63,476 nucleotides of DNA from an uncultured Bacteroidota bacterium. GTDB taxonomy: Bacteria > Bacteroidota > Bacteroidia > AKYH767-A > JABDAW01. Shown here in pieces: positions 52,401-58,064 of the stretch (within the stretch, counting starts at the first letter, position 1; each line of letters starts with the position of its first letter). Where the stretch lies: NCBI GenBank assembly GCA_903844645.1, contig CAIMUP010000058.1, positions 1 through 63,476 on the forward strand. Reading direction: 5' to 3'. The notes beneath the pieces were generated by a model. It was not told the DNA's origin and made no database searches. It saw only the letters and a list, made by a program, of their open reading frames with translations. The position numbers and the translations under genes were made by a program.

Positions 52401-54908
52401 ATTCATTGTGGTTATTAATGATGAACCTGTCCATAATGATGGAAGTGTCCAGACATAACTTGTTGCTCCTATTACATTGGAAACAGAATAACTTTGATTG
52501 CTTCCAACATCAACACTTGTTAATCCTGTTATAACTCCTGGTTGGGCTGGTAGAAGATTCACCGTTACTGCCAGAGATTGTGCAGTGCTGACACCACAAA
52601 CATTATTTGCGGTAACGATTATACTCCCATTTAATGTTCCTGCAACGGCATTAATACTGTTTGTTGTAGAAGTGCCGCTCCATCCATTAGGCAAAGCCCA
52701 GATATAACTTGTTGCATTGCTGATGGGGGTAACAGAAAATGCTTGATTAGTCCCTTGGCAGAAGTTAATTAAACCATTAATAGATGCAGGTTGAACAGGG
52801 ATAGTATTAACATTGATACCCAGTTTTTGCGGAGCACTGTTACCAAGATAATTTGTTGCCATTACGCTGATGGTATCTGAAAGATTACTAACAATTATTG
52901 TGATGGAATCAACAGTGGAAGTTCCGCTCCATCCATTCGGTAAGGTCCATGTATAACTTGTGGCACAAGGCACATCCGCTATTCGATAGGTCTGTGAAGT
53001 CCCTGCGCAAACACTTACATTTCCTATAATGCTTCCTGGTTGTGTAAGTGTTGTATTCACTGTTATAGCAAGTGTTTGAGGTAGACCAGCACCACAGGTA
53101 TCATTGGCGGTTACGGATATGTTCCCACTTGTACTTCCGGATAATGTGGTGATGGAAGTTGTTGTGGAAGTACCGCTCCATCCTATAGGAAGCGACCAAG
53201 TATACGAGGTTGCGGTTGGGACAGATGCTATGCTATAAACTTGCGTAGTTCCCGGACAAATAGTTGTATTACCAGTGATAGTTCCCGGTTGTCCGGGAAC
53301 AGTATCTGCGGTGATGGTAAGTGTTCTTGCGAGGCTTGCACCGCAAGTATTATTTGCGGTAACGATGATGGTTCCGCTGACACTGTTAGGGATAGCTATT
53401 ATGGTATTGGATGACGAGGCGCCTGTCCAGTTAGTAGGTAATGTCCAGACATAAGATGTGGCGTTTGAGATAGGTGAGATAGAATACGATTGTCCTACTC
53501 CTGCACATACTAAAGTACTACCGATGATTACGCTTGGTTGTGTAGGAACGGAATTAACAGAGTCGTATAAACTCACGGTATTACTGCTTCCGCAAGAACT
53601 ATTGGCGGTAACACGAACATAACCACTGGCTGTACCATGTACCGTAGCATTGATGGTGACGGTAGTAGATGCACCAGTCCAGCTTGCAGGTAATGCCCAT
53701 GTATAACTCGTAGCTCCTGTCACTCCTGTAATGGAAAATGATTGTGTTGAATTAGGGCACACAAGGGTATTTCCGGTAATGCTGTTAGAGATAATTGGTG
53801 GAGAACAAGGCGTAAGTGTGCGCACTCTGTTGTTGGTGAAGTCGCCAAAGTAAATCGTCCCTGTACCATCGAGATAGAGGCTGATAGGACCGTTTAATTT
53901 TGCAGCAGATGCCAAGCCATTATCTCCACTAAAGCCTTGCGTAGTGCCTGCTAAGGGATAGATGTTATTATCTGTCTTCACTACTCTTATCACGTTATTG
54001 CTGTAGTCGGCGATGTAAACAAATCCTGCCGCATCAACGGCAACACTGTATGGATGATTCATAGTGGCGAGTATCGCGGCAGCTCCATCGCCATTACTAC
54101 CTGCAGTTCCGGTGCCGGCAATGGTGAAGATAGAATCATTTGAATTAACCTTACGTATCACATTATTCCAAGTATCGGCGATGAAGATATTCCCTAAATT
54201 ATCTACCGCAACGCCACCCGGATATTGCAACTTAGCCGAATCAGCCAATCCATTATCTCCTGTATATCCCGGAAAAGAAATTCCACGACCAGCAACAGTA
54301 GTGATAGTGTTATCAGTAGCTATTTTACGGATGCAATGATTGTTTCTGTCAGCGAAATAAATCACTCCGTTATTGTCTATTGCGATGCCATAAGGTTGGT
54401 TTAATTTTGCATTAATGGCGAGACCGTGATCGCCTGTGTATGCACCGCCACCGCCTACTCCTGCAATGGTTGTGATGATACCACTCGCATCTATTTTGCG
54501 AATCGTATTCCATCCATTCTCGGTAAAGTAGATATTATTATTGGCATCCACCACCAAGCCCGCAGGATTAAATACTTGTGCTGCAAAAGCAAAGTTATTA
54601 TCGCCACTATGGGCTGCCGTTCCATCGCCCGCAATGGTCGTGATGATACCTGTATTATCTATCTTTCGGATTCGATTATTACTATAATCGGCGATGTAGA
54701 TATTCCCATTTGCATCCTTGGCGATACCATTCGGATGGAACAATTCGGCAGTGGTAGCCTGTATACCATCGAAGTTAAAACCGCCAGCAGTGATGCCCGC
54801 AATGGTGTTGACGATGTACTGTGCTTTTGCTGCATTACCACCCATAAAATTGAGGGAGAGAACGGCAAGGAGTACGACAAGATTTTTCTTACAGAAAAGA
54901 TTCTTCAT
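43404..54908 (-). CDS. Giant T9SS-secreted protein with four NHL propellers and Ig/PKD-like domains
   Basis: About 3,834 aa from the ATG at 54908 (signal peptide KKNLVVLLAVLSLNFMGGNA; an upstream in-frame ATG at 54956 is not needed). Four NHL-repeat blocks of ~300 aa begin near residues 30, 875, 1,716 and 2,564, each opening like YIISTVAGDNTAGY and containing NIYIADYRNHRIRKID and GVAVDALGNVFIADGGNNVI repeats. Each is followed by a string of ~85-aa Ig/PKD-like units (QTYSIxPVxxATSYTWxLP, GSSTTNSI, SGxISVTANNxCG), longest after the fourth block. The last ~90 residues (FALFPNPNNGTFTLV..., YYWQIKDTEGITAKGRIAII) are a T9SS sorting domain. Predicted surface adhesin or scaffold. The four ~2.54-kb blocks are clear internal duplications. 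Confidence 0.92.
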   Translation of the reverse strand: MKNLFCKKNLVVLLAVLSLNFMGGNAAKAQYIVNTIAGITAGGFNFDGIQATTAELFHPNGIAKDANGNIYIADYSNNRIRKIDNTGIITTIAGDGTAAHSGDNNFAFAAQVFNPAGLVVDANNNIYFTENGWNTIRKIDASGIITTIAGVGGGGAYTGDHGLAINAKLNQPYGIAIDNNGVIYFADRNNHCIRKIATDNTITTVAGRGISFPGYTGDNGLADSAKLQYPGGVAVDNLGNIFIADTWNNVIRKVNSNDSIFTIAGTGTAGSNGDGAAAILATMNHPYSVAVDAAGFVYIADYSNNVIRVVKTDNNIYPLAGTTQGFSGDNGLASAAKLNGPISLYLDGTGTIYFGDFTNNRVRTLTPCSPPIISNSITGNTLVCPNSTQSFSITGVTGATSYTWALPASWTGASTTVTINATVHGTASGYVRVTANSSCGSSNTVSLYDSVNSVPTQPSVIIGSTLVCAGVGQSYSISPISNATSYVWTLPTNWTGASSSNTIIAIPNSVSGTIIVTANNTCGASLARTLTITADTVPGQPGTITGNTTICPGTTQVYSIASVPTATSYTWSLPIGWSGTSTTTSITTLSGSTSGNISVTANDTCGAGLPQTLAITVNTTLTQPGSIIGNVSVCAGTSQTYRIADVPCATSYTWTLPNGWSGTSTVDSITIIVSNLSDTISVMATNYLGNSAPQKLGINVNTIPVQPASINGLINFCQGTNQAFSVTPISNATSYIWALPNGWSGTSTTNSINAVAGTLNGSIIVTANNVCGVSTAQSLAVTVNLLPAQPGVITGLTSVDVGSNQSYSVSNVIGATSYVWTLPSLWTGSSLITTMNATAGAAIGYVTVSAINACGIGPAQSLAITINQTITTQNYIISTVAGDNTAGYNFDNVAATSSHLDSIAGVAKDNNGNVYIADYRNHRIRKIDGFGIITTICGNGTSGHTGDGNQATLATISFPTGVAVDAVGNIFIADNGSHRIRKINTSGIITTIAGTTQGFSGDNGKAINAQLNSPYGIAVDAAGNAYFGDRNNHCIRKIGTNDTITTIAGRGTIAGFYGDGLPGDSAKLQYPSGVAVDGKGNVFFADTYNNCIRKINTNEIISTIANVDTIPGYAGDGTPAIHARLRAPYGVAVDALGNVYISDGGNNVIREIKSDGKIYPIAGTSFAGFSGDNGLALQATLKSPIGVFVDATGNILIGDYLNSRVRILSPCTPPIFLDSMITGNSIICANTQQIYSINPVAGATGYTWTFPFGWTGSSSTNTLTVTANNSGGQVKVVANSSCGNSAYQKSITVALNPVPAQPGAIVGNAIFCEGTTQIYSVAIIPGATTYTWTAPSGWNGSSNSDSLTTVTNTTSGTVSVSAGNVCGNSALRSLTVAGNTMPSMPNLIIGPTTVCSGTSNIYSVVSVPNSTSYTWSLPNGWIGNSSIDSISTISGINGGSVTVTANNSCGSSTPQNASMTVTNTLQQPVSISGATMVCAGTVHTYSIAPISCATSYTWSLPIGWTGVISNNSITITVGAVSGIISVRAHSSTDSSTAQTLAITVNSIPSTPSSIVGSSPVCQGTTQTYSVINDANAIAYNWTLPNVEWTGVSSTNSITAIAGLSGGTISVSSSNSCGTSSSQTLAIIVNLLLSQPSVISGSNYVTVGSNPTYTIPSVSGALGYSWALPQFWIGTSNSTSISPIVGASIGYVSVAAINDCGVGPFASLGVTINQNITSTNYIISTVAGDSTAGYSGDSIFATASHLDSVAGVVKDVSGNMYVADYRNHRIRKIDLNGTITTIAGTGIAGFNNDNILAINAQLSFPTGVAIDIVGNIFVADNGNNRIRKINTSGIITTIAGSAIQGYSGDGVKGTNASLHFPYGIAVDNSGNVYFSDRNNHCIRKINPNDTITTIAGRGTIAGFYGDGMIGDSAKLQYPSGIAVDALGNIFFTDTYNNCIRELSTLGIISTIGNIDTSRGYSGDGDVAIHARFNYPYGVAVDPIGNVFVADGGNNVIREIKTNGIIYPIAGTSTPGFFGDNGLALSAYLKSPIGVCVDQTGTILIGDYLNSRIRQLTPCNPPVFLDSTITGTFVVCASSQQTYSINNVAGATSYTWTLPGGWFGNSLTNSISPSANSNGGIIKVKANNICGSSVYEKTATITINPIPPQPGAITGAATFCRDSIQTYSISPVGGATSYAWVYPNGWSGNSSTNSITATTNDTSGIVTVTANNSCGSSIARTMTVIAMTVPSAPSSIIGFTTICANSSSEYSIESVASTTSYTWSIPSGWNGSSITDSINVTSGATGGNIIVMANNVCGSSPPTSFAIAVTTTLQSPGIITGNDSPCANSIQTYSIQPVACATNYIWTMPSGWVGSSSTNSIVDTVGTLSGNISVVAHNSSGNSVPQILPVTVRFIPATPSSILGLVAVCQGSSQSYSLIPDSNATSYTWALPNGTWSGASSTNTINSIAGTSGGSISATANNVCGSSSSQTAAIAVNMVPPQPGAITGTSPVTIGSQQSYSIPLVSGASTYVWILPNSWTGSSTTNSINVTVGASIGNISVYTVNACGNSILPSSFPVTVNSNSSTTNYLISTIAGDSVPGFTFDNILATISSLDTVVGVTKDATGNIYIADYRNHRIRKVDIFGFITTIAGTGTAGFGPDGVIGTSSKVSFPTGVAVDAMGNVYIADNGNNRIRKINGATGIITTICGFTSPAFIGDGGKAINAYLNSPYGIAIDNIGNIYIGDRNNHCIRKIGTNDTIRTIAGKGTFSGYAGDNGLADSARLKYPSGVAVDALGNIYVADTWNNCIRKVSYAGIITSMTDTAQGYFGDGGLASLAHLNSPYGVAVDAVGNVFIADGGNNLIRKISTDGYIHPIAGNTTAGYSGDNGLAINAMLKNPIGLCVDPSGNVYVGDYLNSRVRLLAPCTTPTIYSSIIGSNLVCPGSSQVYSIDTNGVGATFYSWSIPNGWSGVPNLNFVTVIPNSNPGNIQIMASNVCGSSSLAMPVAINHVPAQPAIITGNTSFCNGTIQTYSIPPDSNTTGYNWTFPASWTSINNGTSATATVHDSSGLVTVIATNICGNSIPRTLAVTVNTVPPQPAAIIGSATICSGTTNLYKVAPVLNAASYSWTLPNGWTGGSTADSIFVTSNNVGGIITVAPIDSCGMGLSRSITIVVDTLPRTPTGITGYASPCLAAHLTYSIHSVPCATDYLWTMPAGWTGVQQDTSIIMTVGAGSGYVTVVAHNSFGYSALDSFAVSVMTVSQQPGPITGSTTFCQGTFQTFFVDSVAGATSYTWTKPIGWTGVSTTDTIHITAGTTSGNVSVTANNACGSSPARVSYDSVILVPAQPGNITGPQAVCSLTQQTYSITPVPGALGYLWYNLTNGWITSGTTETLLATVGTVSGQLRVKSQNACGTSTNYSYLNISVTTPPLQPGPIIGADSTCINHPHIPYSITAVNSATGYIWTLPSGMTLTAGQNTTSITADAGGNAGLDTIWVTAYNGCDTSLPQMIIVHILGTPSTPSTTPVGPSHLCHGSLATYQADTVSGATYYSWQLQNPGDWISNNSTTTTDSVTIGTVSEFIRLVAHNQCGATYGSGWLYVSVDTGLPRRPDTITGPLIVCQNTIHAYRTPYASNNSNTLSYIWTNPATWIGNSDTLAIIDTVGSQSGYLKVYAKNACGTSLFGDSINITVNPSPPTPSIFPVSNNISTNYDPTFHYQWYRNDTAILHDTLNNILPPSSGNYTVMVTNASGCTASSTSYTVLTTNGIDLSSNTRFALFPNPNNGTFTLVYHHAQLSTLNSQFLVTDITGRTVYTMPLTGMKGADGTKAIDVSILDNGIYYWQIKDTEGITAKGRIAIIK

Positions 54909-54953
54909 TTTTTTGTGATTAACTTTAAGGAGATTAACATTATTAATAATCGG

Positions 54954-54961
54954 CAAAGATA
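54954..54961 (-). promoter_or_regulatory. -7 promoter box of the giant NHL gene
   Basis: TATCTTTG then GCCG on the minus strand, 46 nt before the ATG 54908. Confidence 0.7.
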
Positions 54962-55004
54962 AGAAAAAAATAGTTATGAATTACATCTTGTGCAACTTTA
55001 TAAT

Positions 55005-55301
55005 TCATGGTTCAATCTTCTTTTTCACTGCAGATTTTTCACGGGCATGTTTTTTCTTCGCATCCTTCACATTTGCTAAAAGGATGGCATCGGCATTATC
55101 ATTAATGATTGAGGGGGTAAAATTACTAAAAGTTCGAGGCGCAATGATCATCTTCCTTTTATTGTTGCCCGCAAAAGCGGAGCAATCATAAAAGGAAGAT
55201 GATACGATGAGATGCCCCTCTACCGTAATTCCAATGTAATCATCATTGGTCGGCGTGTAATCGCCCTTTACTTGTCTTAAATAACTTGAATCTTTTTCCA
55301 T
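55005..55301 (-). CDS. Small hypothetical protein overlapping a hairpin element
   Basis: 98 aa, ATG at 55299-55301. Text such as DDYIGITVEGHLIVSSSFYD followed by CSAFAGNNKRKMIIAPRTF and a Lys-rich end (KDAKKKHAREKSAVKKK) is plausible protein, but no family is recognised. The middle (SSSFYDCSAFAGNNKRKMII) is encoded by the dispersed hairpin copy E, so either the element has been captured into a coding frame or the frame is fortuitous. No good -7 box is seen upstream. Confidence 0.4.
   Translation of the reverse strand: MEKDSSYLRQVKGDYTPTNDDYIGITVEGHLIVSSSFYDCSAFAGNNKRKMIIAPRTFSNFTPSIINDNADAILLANVKDAKKKHAREKSAVKKKIEP
55147..55203. repeat. Dispersed two-stem hairpin, copy E
   Basis: Perfect 16-bp outer stem ATCATCTTCCTTTTAT (55147-55162) with 55188-55203, TGT/ATC internal loop, inner stem TGCCCGC/GCGGAGCA with an A-rich loop. 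Longest outer stem of the family; its stem sequence differs from the other copies on both arms. Confidence 0.78.
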
Positions 55302-55371
55302 TTTTTTTAATTTTAATTTGGTTAATATATATTAATTTTACTGTATTCTACTTGTAATTGCAGTGTTTGTA

Positions 55372-55602
55372 ACTCCGTCCAGCTCAGACGGGACTCCGTC
55401 CAGCCCAGAAATAGTTATCGCTGGCTTGGAAATAGTTATCGCCAGCTCAGACGGGACTCCGTCCAGCCCAGAAATAGTTATCGCTGGCGTGGAAATAGTT
55501 ATCGCCAGCCCAGACGGGACTCCGTCCAGCCCAGAAATAGTTGTGGCTGGGCTGGAAATAGTTATCGCCAACCTGGAAATAGTTATCGCCAGCCCAGACT
55601 AC
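55372..55602. repeat. 21-bp array 11 (11 units, 63-bp super-unit)
   Basis: Exactly 231 bp, eleven 21-bp units. Three kinds rotate: ACTCCGTCCAGCCCAG, GTTATCGCTGGC and GTTATCGCCAGC, each with its own tail, giving a 63-bp period. CCAGCCCAG (55527-55535) and CTGGGCTGG (55547-55555) are perfect inverses. It lies in the 55302-55962 gap. Confidence 0.93.
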
Positions 55603-55677
55603 GAGAGATTTTCTCCCATCTTATTCCAAAGCCCCCCTCTGCACCTATGCCGCTTTTTAATATCAGTAATTCATGGT

Positions 55678-55887
55678 TTTGAATTCTATATCTCATGCTT
55701 TGAATTTGATATCCCGATAAACAAATCAGATATTTCAGGCTTAATATCCATAATCCCAATCCACAAACTCTTACATTTAAGGCACGAAACACGTGTTTCG
55801 TGCCTTAAATGTAAGAGTTCGTTCTTTGAATGTACGAGTTCATGCCTTGAGATTATGAGTTCATCTTTCGAGTGGATGAACGGGTAC
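55678..55887. repeat. 21-bp array 12 (10 degenerate units around a 54-bp palindrome)
   Basis: Units are recognisable every 21 bp at both ends: TTTGAATTCTATATCTCATG and TTTGAATTTGATATCCCG at the left, TTTGAATGTACGAGTTCATG, CTTGAGATTATGAGTTCATC and TTCGAGTGGATGAAC at the right. The centre is a perfect palindrome with 27-bp arms (55766-55792 and 55793-55819). The array therefore flips orientation in its middle. Confidence 0.78.
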
Positions 55888-55928
55888 TTTGTAATATCAA
55901 ATAAAAAGGAGGGGAATCGGGGTAGAAA

Positions 55929-55948
55929 GGGGCTTCAGCCCCGTGTTT
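55929..55948. terminator. Possible small terminator hairpin
   Basis: GGGGCTTCAGCCCC stem followed on the plus strand by GTGTTTTT; it lies 15 nt past the 3' end of the minus-strand 55963-56574 gene. The T tract faces away from that gene, so the role is unsure. Confidence 0.35.
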
Positions 55949-55962
55949 TTACTGAAACAAAA

Positions 55963-56574
55963 TCAAATCTTCAGCGACGCTCCGAAGGTAAAGTTCCGAA
56001 TGCCAAAACTTACCTCGCCAAAGACGCCAAGAAAGTTGAATGCCTCTAATCGCATTCCGAACATGCCGCCGTATCGAACTTGGTTATCGAATTTCAAAGG
56101 AAAGGGATAGCCTACCATGCCAGGATGCCCGTCGTACTTGGTGTTTACCTCGCTAAACTTTACGGGATTATAAGAAATTAAAGCCCCGATATAGGTATCC
56201 AAAAAGGGCATTCCCAAGAGATCTATGTGGTACGAAATTCGTGTTTCAATAATCTTATAATCCCACGTATAATCATAGTAAGTCAGGTTTCCGTACGCGC
56301 TTGTCGGATAGATATAATGTTTGGTCTGGGTACGAGTACCCAGGCTCATCCCGATACCGAAATATCCCGAATCCATCGGGATGATTCCTAAATCGCAAAC
56401 AATACCTTTGACAGGAGAGATATAATCGAAGTTCGAAACGACCATTTTTCCACCCGTAGCTTGGAATACCCCGAGTACCATATCGCCGCCATCAAAGGGT
56501 TTGTGCTGTGCCTTCGCGCTGAAAGTAGCGAGAAGAAAAAGAATAACTATTATTCGTTTAATTTTGTCCATCAT
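55963..56574 (-). CDS. Outer-membrane-like protein, tandem paralogue 1
   Basis: 203 aa. Signal peptide IKRIIVILFLLATFSAKA-Q, then HKPFDGGDMVLGVFQATGG and barrel-like strands ending VSFGIRNFTFGASLKI. It is a clear paralogue of the two genes upstream (same length, same landmarks GxGxGIxxG, RISYHIDLLGMPFLDTYIGA, KFDNxxRYGxMxGxR). The most diverged of the three: the GPCxGxGG motif is altered. Preceded by a minus-strand TATTTTTG box at 56601-56608, so it is separately transcribed. Confidence 0.78.
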   Translation of the reverse strand: MMDKIKRIIVILFLLATFSAKAQHKPFDGGDMVLGVFQATGGKMVVSNFDYISPVKGIVCDLGIIPMDSGYFGIGMSLGTRTQTKHYIYPTSAYGNLTYYDYTWDYKIIETRISYHIDLLGMPFLDTYIGALISYNPVKFSEVNTKYDGHPGMVGYPFPLKFDNQVRYGGMFGMRLEAFNFLGVFGEVSFGIRNFTFGASLKI

Positions 56575-56600
56575 CGTGTTATTAAAATGTTTTGAGGGGA

Positions 56601-56608
56601 CAAAAATA
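56601..56608 (-). promoter_or_regulatory. -7 promoter box of paralogue 1
   Basis: TATTTTTG then TCCCC on the minus strand, 27 nt upstream of the ATG at 56574. Confidence 0.6.
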
Positions 56609-56634
56609 GGAAAAATTTATTCAATAATATCCTT

Positions 56635-57243
56635 CTAAAGTTTCGCAGCAATGCCAAACGTAATATTGGTAATGCCAACCGAGACCTCGGTAAAGATGCC
56701 GAGTTGTTTGATAATATCGTATCGCGCCCCGAGCATAATCCCTAATTTATAGAAGGATTTGAAATCAAGCGGGTAGGGATAACCGAATTGTTTCGGATCA
56801 GTATAAAGATTGTCTTCCCACGTTATTTTGACGAGATTATATGAGAATATTCCGCCCACATAAGTGTCTAAATCTGGCACACCGAGCAGATCAATCCGAT
56901 ATGTAATACGCGTCGCAATGGAAGTATAATCCCACTTCCTATCGTAATAATACCGATGCGAGGGCGTACTAATAGGGTAAATATGATAGTCCTCAACAGA
57001 CCGAATACCAGCAATAAAGCCTAAGCCCCAGAAGCCTGAGTCCATCTGAATAGGAAGGGCAACATCCAAAGCGATGCCGTAAAGAGGAGTCATCTTGGAA
57101 TAGAAATGAACATCCATAATACCGCCCATTCCCATACAAGGACCGATGATAACATCACCAGCTTTGAAAGGTTTTTCCTGCGACCGGACATTCGTCACAG
57201 TGAATAAGAAAAGGAGAATAGTAAGAGGTTTTATGATTTTCAT
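56635..57243 (-). CDS. Outer-membrane-like protein, tandem paralogue 2
   Basis: 202 aa. Signal peptide MKIIKPLTILLFLFTVTNVRS-Q. EKPFKAGDVIIGPCMGMGGI, YGIALDVALPIQMDSGFWGL and ATRITYRIDLLGVPDLDTYV are shared nearly word for word with paralogue 3. Predicted 8-stranded outer-membrane barrel-like fold; function unknown. A variant TATTTTCG box lies at 57276-57283. Confidence 0.78.
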   Translation of the reverse strand: MKIIKPLTILLFLFTVTNVRSQEKPFKAGDVIIGPCMGMGGIMDVHFYSKMTPLYGIALDVALPIQMDSGFWGLGFIAGIRSVEDYHIYPISTPSHRYYYDRKWDYTSIATRITYRIDLLGVPDLDTYVGGIFSYNLVKITWEDNLYTDPKQFGYPYPLDFKSFYKLGIMLGARYDIIKQLGIFTEVSVGITNITFGIAAKL

Positions 57244-57275
57244 GATGGCACGTTTCGTTGTATAATTACTGGGGG

Positions 57276-57283
57276 CGAAAATA
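57276..57283 (-). promoter_or_regulatory. Variant -7 box of paralogue 2
   Basis: TATTTTCG then CCCC on the minus strand, one mismatch to TAnnTTTG, 33 nt upstream of the ATG. Confidence 0.4.
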
Positions 57284-57334
57284 GAAATCGGAAAGTAAAG
57301 AATAAGAGCGGGTTGTTTAGTAATATAAGTCCGT

Positions 57335-57943
57335 TTAATACTTATATGAAGCCCCGACCGTCAACCATGTAATGCCCGTACTGGCTTCTCCGAATACCCC
57401 GAACGATTTGTAAATATCGTATCGCGCTCCCAGCATAATGCCGTACTTTATGAAGTTCTTAAACTTCAATGGATAAGGGTATCCCCGCTTTGTCGGATCG
57501 GTCCAAAGGTTGTCTGTATATGTTATTTTAACTGTCGAATAAGAAGCGATTGTACCTACATAAGTATCTAAATTAGCCACGTGAAGTAGATCAATATGGT
57601 AAGCGACTCTTGTTGAAAATGTTACCCAAGACCAATGACGATCATAAAAGTATTTAGTTCCGAAGATGCTTATTGGATAGATGTAATATTTATCGCAATT
57701 TCGCAACCCGACCATTAAACCTACGCTGAAAAACCCGGAATCCATTTTGTACGGCAAACCATAATTTATAGCGAAACCTCGCAACGGCGACATATGGTCG
57801 TAGTAATGCACATCCATCTCCCCGCCAAACCCAGAACATGGACCGAATACCAAGTCGCCAGGCTTAAAAGGTTTCTCTTGGGCAGACGCATCCTGCATCG
57901 TTGAAAAGAGAAGGAAAAAAAGAAGGATGTTTATAGACTTCAA
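57335..57943 (-). CDS. Outer-membrane-like protein, tandem paralogue 3
   Basis: 202 aa. Signal peptide SINILLFFLLFSTMQDASA-Q. Landmarks EKPFKPGDLVFGPCSGFGGE, MDVHYYDHMSPLRGFAINYG and STRVAYHIDLLHVANLDTYV match paralogue 2. With its two neighbours it forms a tandem triplication on the minus strand, upstream-most of the three and divergent from lysS. Confidence 0.78.
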   Translation of the reverse strand: MKSINILLFFLLFSTMQDASAQEKPFKPGDLVFGPCSGFGGEMDVHYYDHMSPLRGFAINYGLPYKMDSGFFSVGLMVGLRNCDKYYIYPISIFGTKYFYDRHWSWVTFSTRVAYHIDLLHVANLDTYVGTIASYSTVKITYTDNLWTDPTKRGYPYPLKFKNFIKYGIMLGARYDIYKSFGVFGEASTGITWLTVGASYKY

Positions 57944-58036
57944 GATAGATGATATATTGTTTGAATCAGGTTTTATTTCAAATGGCCTTCTTACGGATAA
58001 ACTATAATATAGTTATATTCTCTACCCAACCTTTTC

Positions 58037-58044
58037 TATCTTTG
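58037..58044 (+). promoter_or_regulatory. -7 promoter box of lysS
   Basis: TATCTTTG followed by CCCCC, 20 nt upstream of the ATG 58065. Confidence 0.7.
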
Positions 58045-58064
58045 CCCCCTAATTAAATACCAAA

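Noticed and set aside
55338-55571. Minus-strand 77-aa frame across array 11
   Set aside because: Pure repeat translation (ITISGLDGVPS type) with no start context and an equally open plus frame.
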